A stretch of DNA of 64,000 bases, taken from contig JAHBWD010000006.1 of the NCBI GenBank assembly GCA_019637175.1, positions 124,001-188,000 on the forward strand, in the 5' to 3' direction. A model generated the notes under the pieces. That model had not been told where the DNA came from. It did not search any database and worked only from the letters and a program-made list of their open reading frames with translations. The stretch's first letter is position 1. Every line of letters starts with the position of its first letter. This DNA is from Labilithrix sp. GTDB taxonomy: Bacteria > Myxococcota_A > Polyangia > Polyangiales > Polyangiaceae. A program made the translations under genes and the position numbers. Shown here piece by piece: positions 43,864-51,506 of this stretch.

Positions 43864-45492
43864 TCAAGCAATTCGGGTGCCCTCGGCCTCGCCGGCGCGC
43901 GGCGCCGACTCTCCGAGCCAGAAGCGCAGGACGAGCGCCGCCGTCGCCGGATCGTCGGCGGCGCGGTCGTGCGCGCGCGCGCGGAGCTCCTCGGGCGTCA
44001 TGCCGGGGTCTTCGGGCGGAGCGATGTCCGGCTCGGCGATCACGATCGCGGCGGCCGCCTTCGCGGCGCGCGCCCGGCGCCGCCAGCGACGCACGATCAG
44101 GAGCGCGACGAGCAGCGAGAGGCCGGCCGCGGCGCCGATCGCGTGAGGCACGTACTTCTGCACACGCGCGGGCAGCTGGAAGGGAGACTTGGGCGGCGCC
44201 GGATCGGCCGGCGGGGGCTCGAGGAACGGCACTGCCTCCACGGTCACGACGTCGCCGCGCTTCTCGTCGGCGCCCACGGCGCTGCGCACGAGCGACGTGA
44301 GTCGCTCCATCTCTTCGCGCGAGCGGCCGGCGTCCTTGCCCCCACCGTCGACGACGACCGCGACGGTGAGGCGGCGCAGCGTGCCGCTCGTGATCAGGCG
44401 CTTCTCCGTGACGTGATCGACCTCGAAGTTTCGTGTGTGCGACTGTCGCAGGATGCCGTCGGTCTTCTCGCCGGCGCCGGGCTTCGAGGCGCCGTCCGGG
44501 AGGTTGCTCTCGGCGCCGGGGACGCCCGTGACCGAGGTGTCGCCGGCGGCGCGCTCCGTCGTGCTCTGCTCGCTGCGGAGGATCGGCGTCTTGGGGTCGT
44601 AGCGGTCTTCGACGCGCTCGATCCGCGCGTGCTCGAGGTCGGCGCTCACGCGCACGTCGACGTGGCCGGCGCCGACGACCTTCTCGAGCATCGCCCGCGC
44701 GCGCTCCTCGAGCGTCGCCTCGAGCGACCGCGCGCTCGAGCTCTGCTCGTCGTCGCCGGCGGCGCCGCCGGCTTCGCCTTCGCGTCGCGGCTTGTGGAGG
44801 ACGGTGCCCGAGGTGGTGACGACGGCGACACGCTCCGGCGCGAGGCCCGCGACCGACGACGACACGAGGTGCACGACGCCGGCCACCTCGGCGGCGCCGA
44901 GCGCGCGGCCGGCGCGCACCTTGAGGACGACGGACGCCGACGCCGGCTCGGAGCGTCCGACGAAGACCGAGCGCTCCGGAAGGACGAGGTGGACGCGAGA
45001 AGACTGCACCACGGCGATCGTGTCGATGGTGCGGGCGAGCTCGCCCTCGAGGGCGCGGCGGTAGAGGACGCGCTGCTCGAACTCGGTCGCGCCGAGGCGC
45101 AGCTTGTCGAAGCTCTCGAAGCCCACGCCGCCGCCGCGCGGCAGCCCGGCGCCGGCGAGCTCGAGGCGTACCTCTCGCACCTTCGCCTCCGGCACCTCGA
45201 TGGAGCCGCCGTCGCCCTCGACGCGGTACGGGATCTTCATCTCCTTGAGCTTCGCGACGATCGACGCGGCGTCCTCGCGATCGAGGTTGGAGAAGAGCGT
45301 CGCCCAGCTCGTCTCGGTCGAGCGATACGCGACGGTCGCGCCGATCACGAGCGCCGCGGCGACCGTCGACAGCACGAGGACGCGCGCCGGCTTCGACATC
45401 GACATGACGGCGTCGCGGACGCGCGCGAACGCGCCGCGGGCGATCGCGATGAATCGGGTGAACGGATCAGAGGTTGATGCGCCAGAGCTCAT
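43864..45492 (-). CDS. fliF: Flagellar MS-ring protein FliF
   Basis: A 542-residue membrane ring protein. First membrane segment at about 36-56, then the secretin-like ring domains (WATLFSNLDREDAASIVAKL, GVGFESFDKLRLGATEFEQRVLYRRALEGELARTI, VHLVLPERSVFV), a low-complexity beta-collar insertion (about 320-360), and the second membrane segment at about 446-467. The tail DDPATAALVLRFWLGE is the FliG-binding helix pattern. All parts are present. The start lies within the fliE 3' end (26-bp overlap). Confidence 0.96.
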   Translation of the reverse strand: MSSGASTSDPFTRFIAIARGAFARVRDAVMSMSKPARVLVLSTVAAALVIGATVAYRSTETSWATLFSNLDREDAASIVAKLKEMKIPYRVEGDGGSIEVPEAKVREVRLELAGAGLPRGGGVGFESFDKLRLGATEFEQRVLYRRALEGELARTIDTIAVVQSSRVHLVLPERSVFVGRSEPASASVVLKVRAGRALGAAEVAGVVHLVSSSVAGLAPERVAVVTTSGTVLHKPRREGEAGGAAGDDEQSSSARSLEATLEERARAMLEKVVGAGHVDVRVSADLEHARIERVEDRYDPKTPILRSEQSTTERAAGDTSVTGVPGAESNLPDGASKPGAGEKTDGILRQSHTRNFEVDHVTEKRLITSGTLRRLTVAVVVDGGGKDAGRSREEMERLTSLVRSAVGADEKRGDVVTVEAVPFLEPPPADPAPPKSPFQLPARVQKYVPHAIGAAAGLSLLVALLIVRRWRRRARAAKAAAAIVIAEPDIAPPEDPGMTPEELRARAHDRAADDPATAALVLRFWLGESAPRAGEAEGTRIA

Positions 45493-45790
45493 GGAATGCG
45501 TCCAGAAGTTTGTTTCGAACTGCGCCGACCAGCTTCATCGAGATCTCGGCCTCTTTGACCGAGATCATCGTTCCGTGGAGATCGTCGCTCGCGCCGCGCG
45601 CGAGCGCGTCGGTCTTCGCGGCCGCCACCGCGTGAAGGCGGTTCGCCTCGTCGACCGTTCGCTCGAGGACGCCCGAGAAGTCGACCGAGGTCCCTTCGGT
45701 CGGCGCGAACGGCGACGACGTCGTCGCGTCCGGGCGGCTCGCCTCGGCGGGCGTCAGCGCGAGCTCGGGTCCGCTGAGCGGCAGCACCAT
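45467..45790 (-). CDS. fliE: Flagellar hook-basal body adaptor FliE
   Basis: A 107-residue protein. The C-terminal half DDLHGTMISVKEAEISMKLVGAVRNKLLDAFHELWRINL is the classic FliE signature, and DFSGVLERTVDEANRL precedes it. The first 45 residues are disordered-looking. FliE joins the MS ring to the rod. The ATG shares a base with the flgC stop (TGATG). Its end overlaps the fliF start by 26 bases, longer than other overlaps here. Confidence 0.95.
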   Translation of the reverse strand: MVLPLSGPELALTPAEASRPDATTSSPFAPTEGTSVDFSGVLERTVDEANRLHAVAAAKTDALARGASDDLHGTMISVKEAEISMKLVGAVRNKLLDAFHELWRINL

Positions 45791-46233
45791 CAGCGGCCGA
45801 TCTTGATGGCCGCGCGCGCCATCGACTTGAGCGACTCGATCGAGGTGACGCCGGCCTCGTAGGCGCGCGTCGCCGACATCATGTTGACCATCTCGCTGAC
45901 GACGTTGACGTTCGGGTACTCGACGTAGCCGTTCTCGTTCGCGTCGGGGTGTCCGGGGTCGTAGACGAGCTGCCCCGGCGTCGCGTCGGGGCGGACCTCG
46001 GTGACCTCCACCTTGTGGACGGCGCGCATGATCGGATCGGCGCTCTGCGGCGCGAGCGGCGTCGCGGCGAAGACCGGATCGAGCCGCTTGTACGGCGTCC
46101 CGTCCTCGGTCTTCGTCGTCCGCGCGTTCGCGAGGTTGCCCGCGATGACGTTCATGCGGCTCCGCTGCGCGGTCAGGCTCGAGGCCGCGACCTCCATCGC
46201 GGAGAAGACTCCAGGCGCGCCGACGCGGCTCAT
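45790..46233 (-). CDS. flgC: Flagellar proximal rod protein FlgC
   Basis: A 147-residue rod protein. AMEVAASSLTAQRSRMNVIAGNLANARTTKT is the N-terminal flagellar rod motif. VYDPGHPDANENGYVEYPNVNVVSEMVNMMSATRAYEAGVTSIESLKSMARAAIKIGR is the FlgC-specific C-terminus. Length normal. Overlaps flgB (ATGA) and fliE. Order flgB-flgC-fliE-fliF is the conserved one. Confidence 0.96.
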   Translation of the reverse strand: MSRVGAPGVFSAMEVAASSLTAQRSRMNVIAGNLANARTTKTEDGTPYKRLDPVFAATPLAPQSADPIMRAVHKVEVTEVRPDATPGQLVYDPGHPDANENGYVEYPNVNVVSEMVNMMSATRAYEAGVTSIESLKSMARAAIKIGR

Positions 46234-46622
46234 CCGGTCCTCCCGTCGCCCGCCGCCCACGCGAGCGACGCGAGCTCGGACGACGCGAGCTGGGCGAGCA
46301 TGTCGTAGCGGACCTGGTTGGTGGAGATCTTGACGGCCTCGCGATCGATGTCGACCGCGTTGCCGTCGGCGCTCGACGCCGCCGCGTGGGGATCGTCGAT
46401 GACCGCGAAGCTCGGCCCGCCGGTGCTCGCGACGCCGACGTGCCCGGGCGCGGTCGCCGCGAGGGCGACCTGCATCTCGCCGCCGAAGTCGCTCCGCGCG
46501 AGGTCGACCGGCTTGTAGCCCGGCGTCTGCGCTTGGGCGAGGTTCGACACCAGCACGTTGTGTCTCGCGAGGTGATAGTCGAGCCCGACGCGCAGCTGCT
46601 CGACGCCTTTGAGAAGTGACAT
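46230..46622 (-). CDS. flgB: Flagellar proximal rod protein FlgB
   Basis: A 130-residue rod protein and the first gene of the minus-strand flagellar series. LRVGLDYHLARHNVLVSNLAQAQTPGYKPVDL is the typical FlgB N-terminus. AVDIDREAVKISTNQVRYDMLAQLASSELASLAWA is the C-terminal part (compare NNVxLExEMxxMAENxLxY). Start ATG at 46622 with GGGAG upstream. An 88-bp divergent region separates it from the flbD-like gene. A sigma-54-like element lies upstream. Confidence 0.93.
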   Translation of the reverse strand: MSLLKGVEQLRVGLDYHLARHNVLVSNLAQAQTPGYKPVDLARSDFGGEMQVALAATAPGHVGVASTGGPSFAVIDDPHAAASSADGNAVDIDREAVKISTNQVRYDMLAQLASSELASLAWAAGDGRTG

Positions 46623-46647
46623 GGTCCGGTCTCCCGGCGATGGACCA

Positions 46648-46663
46648 TCCACGCGGCGTGCCA
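46648..46663 (-). promoter_or_regulatory. Possible sigma-54 element of the flgB operon
   Basis: Minus-strand TGGCACGCCGCGTGGA has a perfect TGGCACG at -24, but the -12 element reads GTGG and not TTGC. If used, transcription would begin about 15 bases before the flgB ATG and keep its GGGAG. The -12 mismatch makes this the weakest of the five candidates. Confidence 0.35.
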
Positions 46664-46679
46664 CGCCTCGGTCGAACGA

Positions 46680-46695
46680 TGGCGTGGAGCTTGCT
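46680..46695 (+). promoter_or_regulatory. Sigma-54-like element of the flbD-motA series
   Basis: TGGCGTGGAGCTTGCT has GG and GC ten bases apart, with a full TTGCT at -12. The -12 C is 17 bases before the ATG of the flbD-like gene and there is no Shine-Dalgarno in between, so the predicted leader is about five bases. Confidence 0.55.
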
Positions 46696-46710
46696 GAACC
46701 ACCGTCGCCG

Positions 46711-46971
46711 ATGGTCAAGCTCACTCGACTGAACAACCAGGTCATCGTGGTCAACGCCGACCACATTTGCGGGGCCGAAGCCGCGCCCGACACCACGCTG
46801 CGGCTCGCCAACGGCGAGCGGATCATCGTCAAAGAGACGATCGACCAGCTCATCGGCGAGGTCGTCGCCTACCGCCGTCGGATCGGCGTGGCGCAAGGCC
46901 ATGACGCTGTCGTCGCCGCCATGACGCCCGAGCGTCATGGCGATGACGCTCGGGTGCGAGGCGGTGTGTGA
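46711..46971 (+). CDS. FlbD family flagellar protein
   Basis: An 86-residue protein. VKLTRLNNQVIVVNADHI with TLRLANGERIIVKETIDQLIGEVVAYRRRIG matches the short FlbD family of gram-positives and spirochaetes (KLTRLNGxxxxLN, DTxIxLxxGxKxxVxE), not the Caulobacter NtrC-type FlbD. The family lies next to motA in many flagellar loci, as here; role unclear. The last 25 residues are extra. Start ATG at 46711, since family members begin at this Met; the open frame continues upstream. The stop shares a base with the motA ATG. Confidence 0.85.
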   Translation: MVKLTRLNNQVIVVNADHICGAEAAPDTTLRLANGERIIVKETIDQLIGEVVAYRRRIGVAQGHDAVVAAMTPERHGDDARVRGGV

Positions 46972-47765
46972 TGGGCGGACCGATCGTCGGTGTCGTCGTC
47001 GCCATCGCCCTCATCCTCGTCGGCAACGTGATCGAGGGGGGCCACCTCGTCGCGCTCCTGAACGCACCTGCCGCACTGATCGTCATCGGCGGCACCGCGG
47101 GCGCCGTCATGGTCCAGTATCCGTTCTCGACGCTGAGCGGCGCGATGAAGGCCGTCGCCGCCACGTTCAAGAAGCCGGGCGGGGCCGAGCAGGCGCTCCT
47201 CGAGGAGCTCGTCGACTACGCGAACCGCGCGCGCAAGGACGGCATCCTCGCGCTCGAGAAGGTGGCCGAAGGCGCCGCCGATCCGTTTCTCCGCAAAGCG
47301 CTCATGATGGCCGTCGACGGGGCCGACGCGACGACCGTGACGGAGACGATGGAGCTCGCCATCGGGAAGGAAGAAGAGGACGGCGAAGACCACGCGAAGG
47401 CGCTCGAGGCCGCGGGAGGCTACGCGCCGACGATCGGCATCATCGGCGCCGTCCTCGGCCTCATCCACGTCATGAGCAACCTGAGCGACATCAACGCCGT
47501 CGGGCACGGCATCGCCTCGGCGTTCGTCGCCACCATCTACGGCGTCGGGATCGCCAACATCTTCTGCCTCCCGCTCGGCGCGCGCATCAAGCTCTCCGTC
47601 CGCAGCCGCGTGAAGTCGCGCGAGATGGTGCTCGCGGGCGTGCTCGCGATCCAGGCAGGCATGAACCCGAAGCTCGTGCGTGAGCGCCTCGCGGAGTACC
47701 TCCACGGCGATTCGAGCGCGAAGAAGGACGCGAGCGCGGGCAGCCCGGCGCGCGCGGCGGCGTGA
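46971..47765 (+). CDS. motA: Flagellar stator protein MotA
   Basis: A 264-residue protein with four membrane segments: two at the N-terminus (IVGVVVAIALILVGNV; ALIVIGGTAGAVMVQY) and two at about 150-200. The conserved AAGGYAPTIGIIGAVLGLIHVM carries the essential Pro, and VATIYGVGIANIFCLPL the second. Cytoplasmic loop charges are kept in NRARKDGILALEKVAEG (Arg/Lys and Glu that face FliG). With MotB it forms the ion channel that drives rotation. Followed by motB after four bases. Confidence 0.96.
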   Translation: MGGPIVGVVVAIALILVGNVIEGGHLVALLNAPAALIVIGGTAGAVMVQYPFSTLSGAMKAVAATFKKPGGAEQALLEELVDYANRARKDGILALEKVAEGAADPFLRKALMMAVDGADATTVTETMELAIGKEEEDGEDHAKALEAAGGYAPTIGIIGAVLGLIHVMSNLSDINAVGHGIASAFVATIYGVGIANIFCLPLGARIKLSVRSRVKSREMVLAGVLAIQAGMNPKLVRERLAEYLHGDSSAKKDASAGSPARAAA

Positions 47766-47769
47766 AGCG

Positions 47770-48501
47770 ATGGCACGCAAGAAGAAGCACGCCGAGCACG
47801 TGAATCACGAGCGATGGCTCGTCAGCTACGCCGACTTCATGACCCTCCTCTTCGCGTTCTTCGTCGTCATGTTCGCCGTCTCGCAGGTCGACACGAAGAA
47901 GGTCGGGCGTTTCACCGAGTCGTTCTCGAAGGCCGTGGGCATCGACATGTTCCCCGAGCCGGGCAGCGGCCTGATGCCCGGAGGCGACGTGCCGATGCCG
48001 GCCGCGGGCGGTCCGACGCCGCCGCTCCCGCTCCCGCCGGAGCTGCGCGATCTCGAGGTCGCGCTCGCGAAGCCGCAAGCGCGCGCCGAGGCGCCTCAAG
48101 GCCTCTCGGTCGTCGTGCGGCGCAACGAGCTCGTGATCCGGTTGTCGGAGAACCTGCTCTTCGCGCCCGGCGACGACGCGCTCCGCGAGGCGCCGACCGC
48201 GACCATCAAGGCCCTCGCGCGCGAGCTCGCGCCGCGCAACGTCGACGTCCGCATCGAGGGCCACACCGACGACCGGCCGATCCACAACGCGCGCTTCCCG
48301 TCGAACTGGCAGCTGTCGACCGCGCGCGCGACCGCGGTCGTGAACGTCCTCGCGGCGGCGGGGATCGCGCCGATGCGCCTGTCGGCCGCCGGCTACGGCG
48401 AGTTTCATCCGGTCGCTCCGAACACGAGCGACGAGGGGCGCAAGCAGAACCGTCGCGTCGACATCGTGGTCAGCGTGTCCGCGCCGCCGGAGGCGCCATG
48501 A
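47770..48501 (+). CDS. motB: Flagellar stator protein MotB
   Basis: A 243-residue protein. RWLVSYADFMTLLFAFFVVMFAVS (about 16-38) is the single membrane helix with the ion-binding Asp D22. A short Pro-rich plug/linker region follows (60-85), then the OmpA-like peptidoglycan-binding domain at about 110-238 (NVDVRIEGHTDDRPI, NWQLSTARATAVVNVL, NRRVDIVV). Start ATG at 47770. The periplasmic part is slightly shorter than in enterics. The stop overlaps the exported protein gene (ATGA). Confidence 0.96.
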   Translation: MARKKKHAEHVNHERWLVSYADFMTLLFAFFVVMFAVSQVDTKKVGRFTESFSKAVGIDMFPEPGSGLMPGGDVPMPAAGGPTPPLPLPPELRDLEVALAKPQARAEAPQGLSVVVRRNELVIRLSENLLFAPGDDALREAPTATIKALARELAPRNVDVRIEGHTDDRPIHNARFPSNWQLSTARATAVVNVLAAAGIAPMRLSAAGYGEFHPVAPNTSDEGRKQNRRVDIVVSVSAPPEAP

Positions 48502-48992
48502 AGCGCTTCGTGAGCTCCCTCGTGCTCGCGGCGGCGATCTGCGCGCTGCCTCGGCCCTCCGCCGCGCAGCAGTACCTGCCCGCGGCGTCGGCGTACGTCG
48601 GATCGGGCCTCGAGGGCGGCGGTCGTGGCTTCCAGCGCGCGCGCACGAGGCTTCGCCTCGGCTTCGAGCTCCGCATGGACGAGGCGCCGGAGGACGCGCT
48701 CGTCGTCGCCGGCCTCGTCGATCTCGAGCCTCGCGCGGCGTTCGGCGCCGATCTTCGCTACGTGCGCTCGCTCGGCCCGAACTTCGCTCTCTCCGCCGGC
48801 GCCGTCGGGTACTTCGTTCCGGCGACGCTCTTCGGCCCATGTGCGGGCCTCGAGGTGCGCATCCCGATGTCGAAGCGCGCCTCCTTCGTGGCGGGCCCCG
48901 ACGTCGCGGTCTTCGCCCTCGGCACGGATCTGCCGGACGGCATCGTCATCTGGCAGGCGCTCATGCAGGGAGGTCTTCGTGTCGACTTCTGA
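48498..48992 (+). CDS. Exported beta-rich protein encoded after motB
   Basis: A 164-residue protein with a signal peptide ending at about PSAAQQ (residue 24). The mature part alternates polar and apolar residues (TRLRLGFELRMD, DLRYVRSLGPNFALSAGAVGYFVPAT, KRASFVAGPDVAVFALG) and ends in VDF with a final Phe, as in small outer-membrane beta-barrels. The ATG overlaps the motB stop (ATGA), so it is coupled to the stator gene. No known flagellar protein of this type is recognised. A role in anchoring or outer-membrane passage is only a guess. Confidence 0.65.
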   Translation: MKRFVSSLVLAAAICALPRPSAAQQYLPAASAYVGSGLEGGGRGFQRARTRLRLGFELRMDEAPEDALVVAGLVDLEPRAAFGADLRYVRSLGPNFALSAGAVGYFVPATLFGPCAGLEVRIPMSKRASFVAGPDVAVFALGTDLPDGIVIWQALMQGGLRVDF

Positions 48993-49305
48993 TCGCGCCG
49001 CGCGCGCGCTCGTCATGTTGGGCGGAGTCGTGATCGCGGCGCTGGTCGTGCGGTGTGCGCCTCCCGACGCGTGTCTGCGCCATAGCGATTGCGGATCGGG
49101 GGCGACCTGCGTGGAAGGGAGCTGCCGCGAAGGCGCGCTCGCCGACGCGGCCGCCGACGCGCCGCCGGAAGGCGCGCCGGCACCCTCGGCGCGCAGCGAC
49201 GCGTCGACGCCCGCAGAAGCTTCCACCGACGCCGCGACCGACGCGCCCGTCGAGGCCGGCGACGATCCCGCCGACGCCGCGCCCGACGGATCGACGGACG
49301 AGTGA
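48979..49305 (+). CDS. Small membrane-anchored or exported Cys-rich protein
   Basis: A 108-residue protein. A hydrophobic segment (ALVMLGGVVIAALVV, about 10-24) is followed by RCAPPDACLRHSDCGSGATCVEGSC, one Cys-rich unit of the kind seen in myxobacterial surface proteins, then an Ala/Asp/Pro/Thr-rich tail. The lipobox would read VVRC, a poor fit, so lipidation is uncertain. The GTG start at 48979 has GGGAGG five bases before it and overlaps the preceding gene by 14 bases. Function unknown. It separates motAB from flgG. Confidence 0.55.
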   Translation: MSTSDRAARALVMLGGVVIAALVVRCAPPDACLRHSDCGSGATCVEGSCREGALADAAADAPPEGAPAPSARSDASTPAEASTDAATDAPVEAGDDPADAAPDGSTDE

Positions 49306-49379
49306 CGCTTCCGTCAACGGTTCGTCGCTCGCCTGCGCGGCGCACGTGATTTCGCCGCCTCCGCGCGTCGTGCCCGCTC

Positions 49380-49395
49380 TGGCACCGGATCTGCA
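49380..49395 (+). promoter_or_regulatory. Sigma-54-like element of the flgG-flgL series
   Basis: TGGCACCGGATCTGCA has GG and GC ten bases apart and TGGCAC at -24. The -12 C lies 17 bases before the flgG ATG, as in the flbD case. An AAGGG eight bases before the ATG would fall upstream of the predicted start of transcription, which counts against this exact use of the element. Confidence 0.5.
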
Positions 49396-49410
49396 CCAAG
49401 GGTCTTCACC

Positions 49411-50193
49411 ATGTTTCGTTCGCTCCACGTCGCTGCCACCGGAATGACCGCCCAGGAGACGAAGCTCGACACGATCGCGAACAACCTCGCGAACGCCAAC
49501 ACGACGGGCTTCAAGCGCCAGGAGGCAGACTTCGAGGATCTGCTCTATCAGAACCTCCGCCCGCCGACGGCGAACGCCGCGGGCGGCGCGGCGCCGTCGG
49601 GGACGCAGGTCGGGAGCGGCGCGCGCGTCGTGTCGACGTCGCGCGCCTTCTCCCAAGGCCCCATCCAGCAGACCGGCAACCCGCTCGACGTCGCGATCGA
49701 GGGCAACGGCTTCCTCGCGGTGACGCGGCGCGAGGGCGAGATCGCCTACACCCGCGCGGGCGCGCTCAAGGTCGACGCGCAAGGTCGCATGGTGACGAGC
49801 GACGGGCTCGCGGTCGAGCCGCCGATCACGGTGCCGGCAGACGCGACGCAGATCGCGATCTCCGCCGACGGCATCGTCACCGCGACGCAGCCCGGGCAGC
49901 GGCAGCCGACGCAGCTCGGCCAGCTTCAGCTCGTCACGTTCCCCAACCCGAACGGCCTCTCGGGCCTCGGGCACAACCTCTACGACGCGACCGCCGCGAG
50001 CGGCGAGCCGCTCGCGGGGATGCCCGGCGCCGACGGCCGCGGGACGTTCCTTCAGGGCGCGCTCGAGGGATCGAACGTGGAGGTCGTGACCGAGATGATC
50101 GCGCTCGTTCGCACGCAGCGCGCGTACGAGATCAACTCGAAGGTCGTGAGCGCCGCCGACGAAATGATGCGCAACGCCACGCAGGTGCGCTGA
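49411..50193 (+). CDS. flgG: Flagellar distal rod protein FlgG
   Basis: A 260-residue rod protein of normal length. RSLHVAATGMTAQETKLDTIANNLANANTTGFKRQEADFEDLLYQNLRPP is the classic FlgG N-terminus. AFSQGPIQQTGNPLDVAIEGNGFLAV, ARAGALKVDAQG-type strands and the C-terminal LEGSNVEVVTEMIALVRTQRAYEINSKVVSAADEMMRNATQVR follow. It builds the distal rod through the outer-membrane rings. The stop shares a base with the flgA ATG. Confidence 0.97.
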   Translation: MFRSLHVAATGMTAQETKLDTIANNLANANTTGFKRQEADFEDLLYQNLRPPTANAAGGAAPSGTQVGSGARVVSTSRAFSQGPIQQTGNPLDVAIEGNGFLAVTRREGEIAYTRAGALKVDAQGRMVTSDGLAVEPPITVPADATQIAISADGIVTATQPGQRQPTQLGQLQLVTFPNPNGLSGLGHNLYDATAASGEPLAGMPGADGRGTFLQGALEGSNVEVVTEMIALVRTQRAYEINSKVVSAADEMMRNATQVR

Positions 50194-50801
50194 TGAGACC
50201 TCGTCGCTGGGCCACGCTCTCGCTCATCGGGTGGATGGCGCTCGGCGCTCACGTCGCGTCGGCGACGCCGTCCAACCCGGGCCGAACGCCCGTCCGGGTG
50301 CAACCTCGCCCGCAGCCGACGACGCGCGCGGCGGCGCCGGGCGAGCTCGCCGCGATCGTTCGAACCGCGCTCGCTTCGTCGAGCGCGAAGCTCCCGAAGG
50401 GCGCGACGATCACGGGCGTCCGCGCCGCGGCGGCCGTCGAGCTCCCGCTCGCGCCGGCGCGCGTGACGATCGACGTCACGCCCCCGCCGCGTCGCGCGGG
50501 ACCCTCGGTCGCGCCGGCGGTCCTCTCGTTCTGGGGAGAGGAGAGCGTGATCGCGCGCGTTCCAGTGTCGATCGACCTCACCGTGCCGCCCGAGGCGCTC
50601 GCGCCCGACGTGCCGAAGGGCAGCGCGCTCGTCCTCGTCGTGCGTCGCGGCCTCGTCGAGGTCACGGCGCCCGCCGTCGCCGGCGCGGACGCCGACGTCG
50701 GCGACGTCGTGCAGGTGCTGCTCCGTCCGTCGGGCCGCGCGCTGCGCGCGAAGATCGTCGCGAAGGATCGCGCCGTCGCGGTCGACGAGGTCGGCTCGTG
50801 A
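50193..50801 (+). CDS. flgA: Flagellar P-ring assembly chaperone FlgA
   Basis: A 202-residue exported protein with a signal peptide to about AHVASA (24). The C-terminal SAF-type domain (about 130-200) has VPKGSALVLVVRRGLVEVTAPAVAGADADVGDVVQVLLRPSGRALRAKIV, typical of FlgA (GxxVxVxxxxGxxxVxxxGxAxxxGxxGxxIxVxN). It is a periplasmic chaperone for FlgI. Coupled to flgG (TGATG) and to flgH (GTGA). Length and order flgG-flgA-flgH-flgI as in many proteobacteria. Confidence 0.9.
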   Translation: MRPRRWATLSLIGWMALGAHVASATPSNPGRTPVRVQPRPQPTTRAAAPGELAAIVRTALASSSAKLPKGATITGVRAAAAVELPLAPARVTIDVTPPPRRAGPSVAPAVLSFWGEESVIARVPVSIDLTVPPEALAPDVPKGSALVLVVRRGLVEVTAPAVAGADADVGDVVQVLLRPSGRALRAKIVAKDRAVAVDEVGS

Positions 50802-51499
50802 ACGCGCGCGCCGTCGCGCTCCTCCTCCTGATCGCCGCAGGCAGCGCGGCGTGCGGACCGCGGCACGTGCAGCCGTTCACGCCGCGGCAGCGCGTCTACC
50901 ACGCCGGCCGCTACGCGCAGCACTCGCAGGCCGCGCGCCCTTCCTCCGGCTCGCTGTTCAGCGAGGCGCACGGCGGCTATCTCCTCGACACGCGCGCGGG
51001 CCGGGTCGGCGATCTCGTCGTCATCCGCATCGACGAGAGCGCGAATGCCTCGGGCGGCGCGAGCACGAACCTCAAGCGCGACGGCGAGGGCAGCACCGGC
51101 GCCGCCGCGATGGTCGGCCTCCTGCCGGCGCTCAAGCGCGCCTACCCGAACATGGACACCGAGAAGCTCGTCGAGTTCGCGACGAAGAACGGCTTCTCGG
51201 GCAACGGCGACACGACGCGCAAGGGCCAGCTCAGCGGTCACATCTCCGTGCGCATCGCGAACGAGATGCCGAACGGCGACCTGTTCCTCGAGGGAACCAA
51301 GGTCGTCCTCATCAACAACGAGGAGTACCACCTCTACGTCTCCGGCCTCGTGCGACCGACGGACATCAACCCCGACAACAGCGTCGCCTCGACGCGCATC
51401 GCCGACGCGCAGATCGAGTTCACGGGGCGCGGCGACATCGCCGACCAGCAGCGCAAGGGCTGGTTCGTGCGCTTCCTCGACTCGATCAACCCCTTCTGA
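50798..51499 (+). CDS. flgH: Flagellar L-ring lipoprotein FlgH
   Basis: A 233-residue outer-membrane lipoprotein, lipobox GSAAC (C19). GSLFSEAHGGYLLDTRAGRVGDLVVIRIDESANASG, GQLSGHISVRIANEMPNGDLFLEGTKVVLINNEEYHLYVSGLVRPTDINPDNSVASTRIADAQIEFTGRGDIADQQRKGW covers all the FlgH hallmarks. The GTG start at 50798 overlaps the flgA stop. Its presence shows a diderm envelope with an outer-membrane ring. Confidence 0.96.
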   Translation: MNARAVALLLLIAAGSAACGPRHVQPFTPRQRVYHAGRYAQHSQAARPSSGSLFSEAHGGYLLDTRAGRVGDLVVIRIDESANASGGASTNLKRDGEGSTGAAAMVGLLPALKRAYPNMDTEKLVEFATKNGFSGNGDTTRKGQLSGHISVRIANEMPNGDLFLEGTKVVLINNEEYHLYVSGLVRPTDINPDNSVASTRIADAQIEFTGRGDIADQQRKGWFVRFLDSINPF

Positions 51500-51506
51500 G
51501 CCCACC

